The translations under genes were made by a program, and so were the position numbers. 14,350 nucleotides of DNA from UBA1189 sp045660385. Its GTDB lineage: Bacteria; Bacteroidota; Bacteroidia; Bacteroidales; Bacteroidaceae. Position 1 is the first letter of the stretch; each line of letters starts with the position of its first letter. Positions 6,783 to 13,516 of the stretch are shown one piece after another. Below the pieces are notes generated by a model. The model saw only the letters and a program-made list of their open reading frames with translations. It searched no databases and was not told the DNA's origin. The stretch spans positions 1 to 14,350 of the forward strand of contig JAZRDT010000036.1 of NCBI GenBank assembly GCA_045660385.1, given 5' to 3'.

Positions 6783-6872
6783 CCAGTACTTCTTTGTCAG
6801 TACTGCAGTACCGGCAGCTAAATACTGCAGTACCGGTATGTAAGTACTCGAGTACTTTGCCTTACGTACTGG
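6783..6872. repeat. Array of GTAC palindromes with 22-bp period
   Basis: GTAC occurs at 6786, 6800, 6808, 6830, 6844, 6852 and 6866, with ATAC at 6822 in the remaining slot, so the spacing is 14-8-14-8-14-8-14 bp. This corresponds to four degenerate 22-bp units starting at 6799, 6821, 6843 and 6865. Unit cores are palindromes: GTACTGCAGTAC (6800-6811), TACTGCAGTA (6823-6832), AAGTACTCGAGTACTT (6842-6857). The ends are inverted (CCAGTAC 6783-6789, GTACTGG 6866-6872), making the whole array roughly dyad-symmetric. It occupies most of the 301-nt stretch between the beta-barrel gene and rplU; an A8 run at 6755-6762 lies on the rplU side. Confidence 0.85.
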
Positions 6873-6908
6873 CCCAAGCGTGGTAATTCATGGGATGCTT
6901 TGCTCCAT

Positions 6909-7535
6909 TCAAAATACATACGAGCAAGAAACGCTCAGTGTACGGTTGCGTACATCCTTGTCTTTGAATATACTCTCCATACCCCAATCGTAACCGACAG
7001 AGAGTTGCCAGTGGTCATACAACTCGGCACCGACACGGAAGCCGAGGCCCCAATCGAAACGCTCTTGCGCCTTGTCGGCAAAGACATTGTTTAATACGGG
7101 AGTTTTAGTAGAGACCTCACCCAAAGTTGCAATCATCTTCTCCTTACCGAAGAGGCCGATATTGGCGTATGGGCCTGCCGATGCAAACAACTTAAAGTTG
7201 TCGCTACAGCGAAACTTATAACCCACATGTACAGGGATATTCAAGTAATAGGGAATTGCTTTCCATTCCAATATGGTGGCGGTACTATTATCATAATAAC
7301 CTCTCTTCCAACCATGCGACGACAACAATGCACCAAAATCCACATACAAGCCTTTTGTAGCTTGGGGCAATCCCAACTCGGCTTTAACACCAACATTAAA
7401 GCCCGTCTGTCCCCTGTAATGTACTCCTGTTGTAGCGTTTACATTCACTCCAGCCGTTGCTCCTACTCTCCATTCTTGTGCCATGTTAGGGATAGCCATT
7501 ATCCCAAGCAGAACTGCAACAATCAATTTCTTCAT
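6909..7535 (-). CDS. Porin-family outer membrane beta-barrel protein
   Basis: 208 aa. A signal peptide (MKKLIVAVLLGIMAIPNMAQ, cleavage around residue 19-20) is followed by alternating polar/hydrophobic strands with many Gly and aromatic residues: WRVGATAGVNVNA, TGFNVGVKAELGL, GLYVDFGALLSS, YYLNIPVHVGYKF, FKLFASAGPYANIGLF, WGLGFRVGAEL, WQLSVGYDWGM and a final LSVSCSYVF. The terminal Phe preceded by alternating residues is the usual BAM-recognition signal. This fits the Bacteroidota 'outer membrane beta-barrel' (OMP_b-brl_2-like) group, probably an 8- to 10-stranded barrel. The function of such proteins is generally unknown. The neighbouring array and rplU are downstream on the same strand. Only a poor match to the -7 promoter element (GAACTTTG) was found upstream. 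Confidence 0.83.
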   Translation of the reverse strand: MKKLIVAVLLGIMAIPNMAQEWRVGATAGVNVNATTGVHYRGQTGFNVGVKAELGLPQATKGLYVDFGALLSSHGWKRGYYDNSTATILEWKAIPYYLNIPVHVGYKFRCSDNFKLFASAGPYANIGLFGKEKMIATLGEVSTKTPVLNNVFADKAQERFDWGLGFRVGAELYDHWQLSVGYDWGMESIFKDKDVRNRTLSVSCSYVF

Positions 7536-7828
7536 TTTCGTATATTTTTTTATAAGTTAAACAATTCGAAGTCAAAGTTCTGCGTTTTTCCTTTTATTTG
7601 TTGCTTATATTTGTTTAATAAATCTTAATATTAACGTTCTTTACACAATCGTATCTTATGAAACACGAGTATTTAACAGACAAATACATAAATAAATGAA
7701 TGTTTGAAGATTACAAATCACACAAACATCCTTTAAAGACCAAGATTATGAGTTGCGGTATTTACGCAAGATGACAAAACATCCAAAATTTTCACTATCT
7801 TTGCAAAAACAAAAGCAACAATTATGCC
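7536..7828. other. Divergent intergenic region
   Basis: 293 nt of AT-rich sequence between the divergently transcribed beta-barrel and lipoprotein genes. Apart from the -7 element at 7796-7803, no RNA gene, terminator, convincing short gene or ordered repeat was recognised. Confidence 0.5.
7796..7803 (+). promoter_or_regulatory. -7 element of the small lipoprotein gene
   Basis: TATCTTTG matches TAnnTTTG and lies 25 nt before the ATG at 7829. No TTG is present at the expected -33 position, so only half of the promoter is supported. Confidence 0.5.
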
Positions 7829-8344
7829 ATGAAGAGACTCGTTCTATATTTCGCCGTCCTATGCGGCCTTTCATCATGCAAAGGCCACAAGCCCGACGAC
7901 GCCATCCCCGTAAAGGTTCCCGAGGAGCAAATGGCACTACATCTGCAATTTGCCAATGACATAAGCCGTTTGATGGAAGAAGACAGCGTGCGGTGGGACG
8001 CGGTAATAGCACTCTCCGATTCCGCCCAAGCCATCTTTTGGTATGTTCCGGAAGTTTTTGCTGCCGAAGCTTTTGCGTGGAGCCATTTGGGCGACAAGGC
8101 AAAATCCGATTCCATACTCATCCATATGCGCAACCTTTATGATCGCCGCCTTCGCCAACGTGCAGACTTCAGCGATGCCCTCAATCGCGCTCTCGTGAGT
8201 GGATTCCTCTATGGTTCAGAGACACTCATGGCCGAACTCGACTCGCTTGCAAAACTTAAAGTATACCAGCCTAACTCCAAGGAACTGGATGATTGGCGCA
8301 AGATTGGAGCCGAAGCCCTGGAACAGATTCTGGGAGCAAGGTAA
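7829..8344 (+). CDS. Small helical lipoprotein of unknown function
   Basis: 171 aa. The N-terminus MKRLVLYFAVLCGLSSC has a lipobox (LSSC) with Cys17 as the predicted lipidated residue, so the protein should be anchored in the envelope. The rest is predicted mainly alpha-helical, with segments such as QMALHLQFANDISRLMEED, WDAVIALSDSAQAIFWYVPEVFAAEAFAWSHLGDK and ALNRALVSGFLYGSETLMAELDSLAKLKVYQ; the A/L/Y spacing in the central part resembles a TPR-like helical pair, but no repeat can be proven by eye. An ATG at 7824 is out of frame. I do not recognise a named family. Its gene converges with the TonB-domain gene (12 nt between stop codons). It has its own weak promoter. Confidence 0.75.
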   Translation: MKRLVLYFAVLCGLSSCKGHKPDDAIPVKVPEEQMALHLQFANDISRLMEEDSVRWDAVIALSDSAQAIFWYVPEVFAAEAFAWSHLGDKAKSDSILIHMRNLYDRRLRQRADFSDALNRALVSGFLYGSETLMAELDSLAKLKVYQPNSKELDDWRKIGAEALEQILGAR

Positions 8345-8356
8345 TCTTTCTTTTTT

Positions 8357-9208
8357 TTAATATCGTACAGGTTTATAGCTGTTGTCCATCAATTCATACT
8401 TTATCCTGTACACATCATCTATAAATAACGAATCGTTGCGCTCTACAAGGTCTATCAAGCGGTGGTTCTCGTAACCACACTCTATGAAGTAGATTCGGTA
8501 GGTATTGTCGTGCTCGGGCACCACCTTCATCACTTCATCAATCTCGTTTGGCCCATCCTGATAGCCATTGATGAAATTGTAAAAGCTCCACCATTCAAGG
8601 CCAAGTTCCTCTTGCGAGACGATGTAATCCTCTTGCAGTTGTTTCTCGTAGTCATCGCCCAATTTGCTCAAGAAACGCGGTGTGCAATATTTTGCGGCAT
8701 CCAATTGGAAGGGCTTGGTGCTTCCTCTTAATACATACTCCTTATAGAAGGAGGTCAACATCTTTATTGCTTTCTCGTGCTTTGAGAAGTCCATCTTGAA
8801 GGTTATAGGCAGGGTGAATTGCACGCGCACCTTTTTACCATCCTTCATGCCCGGCTTCCACTCAGGCATAGCATTTACTACGCGCAGAGCTTCCCAATCA
8901 AGAAAAACATTGACCGGCTTCACGACTTTGGCATCAGCAATCGTGCCATCAACATTCACTACAAACTGCACGATTACACGTCCCTGTATACCTTGTTGAC
9001 GGCAAGGGTTAGGATATTTGATGTTTTTACGGAGATATACCATTAGCGAATCCATACCTCCTGGAAAGGCGGGCAGTTCATCAGGTTGTAGATAAACGGT
9101 AGTATCTTCCGTTAATGGCACCACATGGGAAAGGACATTCGTTTCCTCTTGCGCCACCGCTTGCACGCAGCACAGCAAACTAAGAATGATAAGCTTGACC
9201 CGTTTCAC
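8357..9208 (-). CDS. Secreted TonB C-terminal-domain protein with DUF3828-like tail
   Basis: 283 aa, GTG start at 9208. A signal peptide (MKRVKLIILSLLCCVQAVAQ) leads into a TonB C-terminal domain at ~46-138: PAFPGGMDSLMVYLRKNIKYP, GRVIVQFVVNVDGTIADAKVV, ALRVVNAMPEWKPGMKDGKKVRVQFTLPITFK, all diagnostic of Bacteroidota 'energy transducer TonB' proteins. After it, residues ~145-283 (MLTSFYKEYVLRG, YCTPRFLSKL, DYIVSQEELGLEWW, YRIYFIECGYENHRLIDLVERNDSLFIDDV) resemble DUF3828-type domains. Unlike true TonB, it lacks an uncleaved inner-membrane anchor and a proline-rich linker, so it is unlikely to transmit ExbB/D energy by itself; TonB-C domains of this kind are also found in other envelope proteins. 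It follows the ABC ATPase by 37 nt and is probably in the same transcript. Confidence 0.82.
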   Translation of the reverse strand: MKRVKLIILSLLCCVQAVAQEETNVLSHVVPLTEDTTVYLQPDELPAFPGGMDSLMVYLRKNIKYPNPCRQQGIQGRVIVQFVVNVDGTIADAKVVKPVNVFLDWEALRVVNAMPEWKPGMKDGKKVRVQFTLPITFKMDFSKHEKAIKMLTSFYKEYVLRGSTKPFQLDAAKYCTPRFLSKLGDDYEKQLQEDYIVSQEELGLEWWSFYNFINGYQDGPNEIDEVMKVVPEHDNTYRIYFIECGYENHRLIDLVERNDSLFIDDVYRIKYELMDNSYKPVRY

Positions 9209-9245
9209 AGATATCAGATTTTGCCCGATGGGATTTCTTTTCTAT

Positions 9246-9974
9246 TTATTCAGCAGCAGTTTCCTCTTCTGCAAAATTCACATTGAAATAACTTTCCAAC
9301 TCCTGCTCTGCAGTGTGGGTGGCATTGTCGATGTCGCGGATGATGATGCCATTCTCGAGCAGAGCAATGCGGGGACACACATCGGTAGTATGATTCAAGT
9401 TGTGGCTCGACACAAGAATGGTAGCACCCGTCTCCTTATTATACTCCGCCAACAGATGCTTGATGACCGACTGCGATGAGGGATCGAGGAAGTTGAACGG
9501 TTCATCCAGGATAAGCAACGAAGGACGGTGCAGCATGGCACCGATGATGCCAATCTTCTGCTTGTTCCCGCGCGAGAAGTCGCGAATAAGCTTCTTCTGT
9601 CCCAACACCTCGCCGCTCATAAAGCGGGCAAAGGAAACAAGGCGCTCGTCCACCTCCACCTTCTTCAGTCCATAAGCACGGCCGAGAAAGTAGAAATATT
9701 CCTCCGGAGTGAGATAATCAATGAGAAAACTATCATCAATGAAGGCTCCCGTGAACTGTTTCCACTCTTCACTCTTCGATACGTCAATATGATCGATAAG
9801 GACGTTACCCTCATCAGCTTGAAGAAGATCGAGAATGAGACGGAATAGAGTAGTTTTACCTGCACCGTTGTTGCCCACAAGCCCCAACATAGTACCCTGA
9901 GGTATAGTATAACCAGCTATATTAACGGCCACTTTGGAACCGAAGCGTTTGGTAAGATTACTGATGGTAAGCAT
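9246..9974 (-). CDS. ABC transporter ATP-binding protein
   Basis: 242 aa nucleotide-binding subunit that powers an ABC exporter. Walker A GNNGAGKT (34-41), signature FSRGNKQ (133-139, a variant of LSGGQ common in DUF5687-partner and YtrB-like ATPases), Walker B LLILDEP (153-159), D-loop NFLD (161-164) and H-loop His191 are all present, so it should be catalytically competent. A C-terminal ~25-residue acidic tail (FAEEETAAE) follows the domain. The permease gene lies upstream (82-nt gap with a tandem repeat), and no substrate-binding protein is present, suggesting an exporter or membrane-remodelling function rather than import. The substrate cannot be inferred. Confidence 0.93.
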   Translation of the reverse strand: MLTISNLTKRFGSKVAVNIAGYTIPQGTMLGLVGNNGAGKTTLFRLILDLLQADEGNVLIDHIDVSKSEEWKQFTGAFIDDSFLIDYLTPEEYFYFLGRAYGLKKVEVDERLVSFARFMSGEVLGQKKLIRDFSRGNKQKIGIIGAMLHRPSLLILDEPFNFLDPSSQSVIKHLLAEYNKETGATILVSSHNLNHTTDVCPRIALLENGIIIRDIDNATHTAEQELESYFNVNFAEEETAAE

Positions 9975-9980
9975 ATGTTA

Positions 9981-10010
9981 TGAATGATGAATGTTTGAAT
10001 GATGAATGTA
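9981..10010. repeat. Two-copy 15-bp tandem repeat between permease and ATPase genes
   Basis: TGAATGATGAATGTT (9981-9995) is followed directly by TGAATGATGAATGTA (9996-10010), 14 of 15 identical. On the coding strand it reads as repeated ATTCATCATTCA just upstream of the ATPase start. Each unit itself is built from a GAATGAT/GAATG near-repeat. Confidence 0.8.
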
Positions 10011-10056
10011 GGGTTCCGCGATATCAGAAACTCATAAAACTTATAATTTCAAAAAC

Positions 10057-11571
10057 TTAATCATTTACTATCGAAGCACGGAAGCCCTCCATATTCTCGT
10101 AACGACGGCGCATGAATCGCCTGTATATATTGCGCATCCATAAAGGATGAGTCAGCGTAAAACCGAGACCAATGACAAGGATGACAAGCATGGCAGTAGT
10201 CTCACTGAAGAGTGCTATGAGCGGACGGATTACGATGACGGGAGCAAAAAAGCCGGCCATGATAATCATCGATTGAAAGAAACTGCCACCACTGTTCTTA
10301 CCCGTTACCTTCGCGTTGAGATTCAGGGTAAGCTTATTGTATACGGCCAGCTGCATCAATATCCAGAAAGTGAAACCGCTGGCAAGGAAAAAGCAGGCAA
10401 GGGCACTCAGCAACGTCAACTTGCCCTTGGCTATAGGAATGAGCATGATAACAAGAGGCAACAGCAGCAACACACACTGCACATAGTACTTGGCACGCAA
10501 GAGATTAAGGATAGACTCCTTGCGACTCATGAGTCCGTCGAGGTAGTTGCCCTCGAAGCTCATCGTCTGGCTCAGCACCAACACGCCCAATACGGAGAAG
10601 TTGTACACCGTGACGAAATAGCGCATGAAGGCGCCGTCATAAACATCGGTAAAGGCCAATGCAGCACTAAACATGAGCATAATGGAGAGTCCCATAAAGA
10701 ACTGCGTGCGGGGCACCTTGTTGCGCGAAAGCAACTTGATTTCAAGGCGCATATATTCACCCACCTCACCAAAGCGGTCGAGGAACTTATATTCGGCCAC
10801 CTTCTTCAATTTCTTTACCACCTCGGTCTTCGACAGTTCCTTATACACAACACGCTTCTGTACAGCATGACACAACTCAAACATCACCCATATGGCTACC
10901 ATGACACCCAGGTAGGCAGGCCACTCCCACTGGAAGAAACCCTCACCGAGTTCCATACAGAAGTTGCTGATATAGTTTGTTTCAGGTACGAACATTACCA
11001 CGAGCAACAAGGCATACACGACAATAGGCAAAAGGGCATAGAGGATGCTCTGGTTCATCAACGTACGACACATCAGGTACCAGTAATTGTTGAACAGCAT
11101 CAACAGCCAATAGCCCACAAGAAAGCCCAGTACACCCACAAAACCAAAATAACGGAATAGAGTACCGAATCCAAACGGCACGAGCATAAACATCCAGACC
11201 AAGTTGTAGGCGTTCACACCTGTGAGCACGAGGTAGCTACGCAGTACACGGTTCTTCCCCATGGGAAGCAGCACAAAGGGTCTAATTTCCTGTACGGGTA
11301 ACTTGGTCAAGGAGAGACGCATGACAAAGTCGGCCATCAGCAAGTAGACCATACCCTTATTGAATATATGGTAGGGCTCCATGCTGGGATATATTTCCCG
11401 AAACAGACCAATAAACAAGACGCCGAACACAATAAGATACACCGCACCCAATGCAAGGCTGAAGCCAATAAGATACTTGGCAAATCTATTTTGGTCGTAC
11501 ATCGGATGGCGCTTACCGGCAAGTTTGCGTAAGCGGTGCAATTCACTGATAAGATGAAAAGTTGATGTCAT
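10057..11571 (-). CDS. DUF5687-type ABC transporter permease
   Basis: 504 aa multi-pass inner-membrane protein. Hydrophobic segments are visible at about 33-55, 65-82, 112-133, 137-160, 172-195, 218-236, 290-310, 322-343, 368-386, 390-412, 438-458 and 463-482. The central cytosolic part EYMRLEIKLLSRNKVPR (~274-290) and MSFEGNYLDGLMSRKESILNLLRAKYY are typical of the Bacteroidota DUF5687 family, whose genes pair with an ABC ATPase as here; the C-terminus is strongly basic (RNIYRRFMRRRYEN). It should form the membrane part of an exporter with the ATPase encoded next. Start ATG 11571 is chosen as the first in frame after a -7 promoter element; M24 (MYDQNRF) is an alternative. Substrate unknown. 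Confidence 0.88.
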   Translation of the reverse strand: MTSTFHLISELHRLRKLAGKRHPMYDQNRFAKYLIGFSLALGAVYLIVFGVLFIGLFREIYPSMEPYHIFNKGMVYLLMADFVMRLSLTKLPVQEIRPFVLLPMGKNRVLRSYLVLTGVNAYNLVWMFMLVPFGFGTLFRYFGFVGVLGFLVGYWLLMLFNNYWYLMCRTLMNQSILYALLPIVVYALLLVVMFVPETNYISNFCMELGEGFFQWEWPAYLGVMVAIWVMFELCHAVQKRVVYKELSKTEVVKKLKKVAEYKFLDRFGEVGEYMRLEIKLLSRNKVPRTQFFMGLSIMLMFSAALAFTDVYDGAFMRYFVTVYNFSVLGVLVLSQTMSFEGNYLDGLMSRKESILNLLRAKYYVQCVLLLLPLVIMLIPIAKGKLTLLSALACFFLASGFTFWILMQLAVYNKLTLNLNAKVTGKNSGGSFFQSMIIMAGFFAPVIVIRPLIALFSETTAMLVILVIGLGFTLTHPLWMRNIYRRFMRRRYENMEGFRASIVND

Positions 11572-11606
11572 CGTCTAAAAAAAATCCTTTAGTTCCTTTG
11601 ATGTGA

Positions 11607-11614
11607 CAAAGATA
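11607..11614 (-). promoter_or_regulatory. -7 element upstream of the ABC permease operon
   Basis: Minus-strand TATCTTTG (complement of 11607-11614) fits TAnnTTTG and lies 35 nt before the permease start. The -33 region lacks a well-placed TTG; a 10-bp palindrome ATGATATCAT (11624-11633) lies in that region. Confidence 0.5.
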
Positions 11615-11660
11615 ACATAATTTATGATATCATATAACAATTACATAAGGAAACATTCTA

Positions 11661-11698
11661 TAAAAACAAAGCAGCCGCATCAACCGATGCGACTGCTT
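11661..11698 (-). terminator. Intrinsic terminator between the Spy-like gene and the permease
   Basis: Stem of 11669-11681 with 11686-11698, 13 pairs with loop AACC/GGTT; the only plus-strand mismatch (C11675/A11692) becomes G-U in minus-strand RNA. T-rich tail TGTTTTTATAG follows. It ends the candidate RNA at 11699-11814 and insulates the permease promoter. Confidence 0.85.
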
Positions 11699-11814
11699 GT
11701 AAGAGTGCCCCTCCCAAGGGACGACCAACCTCATATTCACACACAAGGCAAGCCTAAGATTATCATGAAACGGGGAATTCACACTGAGGTAAGGGAAGGG
11801 CACGAGCCTTACAA
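11662..11814 (-). ncRNA. Candidate structured RNA (about 153 nt) downstream of the Spy-like gene
   Basis: Three concentric stems can be drawn on the minus strand: P1 11808-11814 with 11697-11703 (7 bp), P2 11793-11803 with 11705-11715 (11 bp, one G-U), P3 11785-11790 with 11728-11733 (6 bp), enclosing a 51-nt apical region (11734-11784) with a small AGG-CUUG-CCU hairpin. The intrinsic terminator stem abuts P1 (2-nt overlap). The mismatch positions in P2 and in the terminator are C/A on the plus strand but G-U on the minus strand, which favours minus-strand RNA. No promoter was clearly identified, so it may be a free RNA (6S-like rod shape is one possibility) or a structured 3' UTR of the Spy-like gene. 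Confidence 0.45.
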
Positions 11815-11846
11815 TCTGACCACCTTAATAATTCTAATACAAAGAA

Positions 11847-12278
11847 TTAGTATTGACGGGGAGGCATTCCCGGACCGCCTTGCGGACCACGAGGGGCACC
11901 TTGTCTGCGGCGTTCAGCCTCCTTCTTCTGCATCTCCTCATACTGAGCATATTGCTCCGGAGTGAGAATCTTCTTCAATTCGGTTTGCATAGCCTCATGT
12001 CTCTTCTGCATCTCAGCACGACGAGCCTCACGATCTACCTGCTGGCCCTGTTGAGGTCTTGCAAATTGAGCTTTCATCTCCTCACCGCGCTTAAGGAAGA
12101 GATTGTACACTGATTGGTATTGTTTGTCATCAAGGTTTAGTTCTTTCTTCATACGATTAGCCTGCATGGCTGCCATATCCTCCGGCTTGAACTCACGACG
12201 TTCGCCACGCTGCGGCTGTTGAGCAAAAATACCTATAGAAAATACCAGGGCGAAAGCGGCTAAAATCAGTTTCTTCAT
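11847..12278 (-). CDS. Spy/LTxxQ-like periplasmic protein (DUF4890-type)
   Basis: 143 aa from the ATG at 12278, which starts a good signal peptide (MKKLILAAFALVFSIGIFAQ). An upstream in-frame ATG at 12329 would place 17 non-signal residues in front and was rejected. The mature protein is highly charged and helical: KPEDMAAMQANRMKKELNLD, DKQYQSVYNLFLKRGEEMKAQ, then AEMQKRHEAMQTELKKILTPEQYAQYEEMQKK. LNLDDKQ and LTPEQ are the paired LTxxQ-like motifs of Spy/CpxP-related proteins, periplasmic helical chaperones or stress sensors; the Bacteroidota members are of unknown function. The tail is Gly/Pro/Gln/Arg-rich (~125-143) and probably disordered. It lies 102 nt after yfcE; its leader carries a strong inverted repeat. 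Confidence 0.82.
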   Translation of the reverse strand: MKKLILAAFALVFSIGIFAQQPQRGERREFKPEDMAAMQANRMKKELNLDDKQYQSVYNLFLKRGEEMKAQFARPQQGQQVDREARRAEMQKRHEAMQTELKKILTPEQYAQYEEMQKKEAERRRQGAPRGPQGGPGMPPRQY

Positions 12279-12307
12279 AATCTTTCTTTTAAAATGGTTA
12301 ACACTAT

Positions 12308-12338
12308 ACACTATGTACGTTATTCGCACACATAGTGT
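12308..12338 (-). promoter_or_regulatory. Inverted repeat in the leader of the Spy-like gene
   Basis: ACACTATGT (12308-12316) and ACATAGTGT (12330-12338) are perfect 9-bp arms; with two G-U pairs and one G-C the RNA hairpin grows to 12 bp around a 7-nt loop. A second, mutually exclusive hairpin CACAC-TAT-GTGTG uses the upstream arm. It lies 29-60 nt before the start codon and could be an operator or an RNA switch; no T run follows, so it is not a terminator. Confidence 0.5.
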
Positions 12339-12380
12339 GACACTCTATAAGAAGAAAGGTTTAAAAAGAAATGCGATTTT

Positions 12381-12875
12381 TTATTTTTCAGCCAGTTCGA
12401 TAACCTCAAGATTACCAAAGACTCCATTATCGACGGTAAAACGTACCAGGGTACGCACCTTATGGAACCCATGTATGCCCGCAGCACCAGGATTGATATG
12501 CAAGGTATTGATAGCACGATCGTGCATCACTTTAAGTATGTGCGAGTGCCCACTGATGAAGAGTGTTGGCGGCTTACTTAGAAGTGTGCCACGTATTGAC
12601 GCATCATAATTTCCAGGATAACCTCCGATATGTTTGATCAGCACATCGGCCCCTTCGATGGTAAAACGATTTACTTCCGGATAGCGCAGACGGATTTCAC
12701 CACCATCGATATTGCCACGTACCGCACGGAAGGGCCGGAAAGCCTCAAACTTATCGGCCACGTCAAGCGAACCTATATCACCAGCATGCCATACCTCGTC
12801 ACACTCGGCAAAGTACCTAGCATAACGTTCGTCCCAATAGCCATGAGTATCTGAAAGAAGCCCGATGCGTTTCAT
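12381..12875 (-). CDS. YfcE/MJ0936-type metallophosphoesterase
   Basis: 164 aa calcineurin-like phosphodiesterase, likely hydrolysing phosphodiester bonds of small substrates with two divalent metals in the cytosol. All metal-binding motifs are in order: SDTHG (D9, H11), HAGDIG (D33), RGNID (N55), KHIGG (H82), SGHSH (H110, H112), then NPGAAG (128-133). The length matches the family. No signal peptide. The gene starts 15 nt after the stop of the cytidylate kinase-like gene, so they probably share a transcript with the MATE gene. The physiological substrate of this family is mostly unknown. Confidence 0.92.
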   Translation of the reverse strand: MKRIGLLSDTHGYWDERYARYFAECDEVWHAGDIGSLDVADKFEAFRPFRAVRGNIDGGEIRLRYPEVNRFTIEGADVLIKHIGGYPGNYDASIRGTLLSKPPTLFISGHSHILKVMHDRAINTLHINPGAAGIHGFHKVRTLVRFTVDNGVFGNLEVIELAEK

Positions 12876-12890
12876 ATCAAAACCTTTTCG

Positions 12891-13511
12891 TCAACTTCTC
12901 GCTTTGTCAATGAAGTTGATTAGCATCTCCGCAGTGCCCTCGAATCCGAGGTGTGAGGTGTTGATGCAGAGATCATAGCTCTCGGCGGCGCCCCAGGTCT
13001 TGCCACTATAATAGTTGTAGTAATTGGCACGACGGCGGTCGGTTTTTTCGATAAGCTCTTCAGCTTGTGCGAGAGTGATGTTCTTTTCGCTAGCCATACG
13101 CGCTACACGATCCTCAAGATTGGCGGTAAAGAAGAGGTTGATGCAGTGTGGATGTTCGCGCAAGATGTAGTCGGCACATCGGCCAATAAAGATGCAAGAT
13201 TCCCGTTCAGCCAAGTCCCGAATGATATCGCTCTGCACCTTGAACAATGCATCGTTGCTCAAGTATGAGTCATTGCTGCCGAGGGCATTAGCTGCTACAC
13301 GATTCGAGAAGATGGAGTGGAAGAATCCGTGCGATTTCTTCTCGTCTGCATTCTCGAAGAACTCCTGACTCAGGCCGCTCTCCTTAGCGGCCAACTCAAT
13401 GAGCTTACGGTCGTAGGCGATGATGTTATAGTGGTGTGCCAAGATGTCGGCTATGCTGCGTCCGCCGCTACCGAGTTGTCGGCCGATGTTGATGATGAAA
13501 TTCTTATCCAT
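12891..13511 (-). CDS. Cytidylate kinase-like family protein
   Basis: 206 aa from the ATG at 13511 (MDKNFIINIGRQLGSGG). An upstream in-frame ATG at 13604 lies inside the MATE coding region and adds a non-conserved N-terminus, so it was rejected. GRQLGSGG (10-17) is the P-loop of the cytidylate-kinase-like (AAA_26-type) family; downstream CIFIGRCADYILREHP, FFTANLEDRVARM, KTDRRRANYYNYYSGKTWGAAESYDLCINTSHLG match the family's nucleotide-binding and lid segments. These proteins are P-loop kinases distinct from true Cmk, with unknown substrate. It begins 5 nt after the MATE stop, indicating translational coupling. Stop TGA. Confidence 0.88.
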   Translation of the reverse strand: MDKNFIINIGRQLGSGGRSIADILAHHYNIIAYDRKLIELAAKESGLSQEFFENADEKKSHGFFHSIFSNRVAANALGSNDSYLSNDALFKVQSDIIRDLAERESCIFIGRCADYILREHPHCINLFFTANLEDRVARMASEKNITLAQAEELIEKTDRRRANYYNYYSGKTWGAAESYDLCINTSHLGFEGTAEMLINFIDKARS

Positions 13512-13516
13512 AAGAT

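Noticed and set aside
6783..6872. GTAC array as a CRISPR
   Set aside because: The units are contiguous and degenerate, there are no unique spacers, and the cores are short palindromes; no cas genes are nearby.
9246..9974. FSRGN in place of LSGGQ as evidence of a degenerate ABC ATPase
   Set aside because: Such variants are common in this subgroup and all other catalytic motifs are intact.
10147..11160. 337-codon open frame on the plus strand opposite the ABC permease
   Set aside because: It is antisense to a well-supported membrane protein; its translation is rich in His, Gln, Lys and Glu with no recognisable domain, as expected from the complement of hydrophobic codons.
11628..11732. Small 34-codon minus-strand frame within the candidate RNA and terminator
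   Set aside because: It runs through the terminator hairpin and lacks any signal of translation or a recognisable product.
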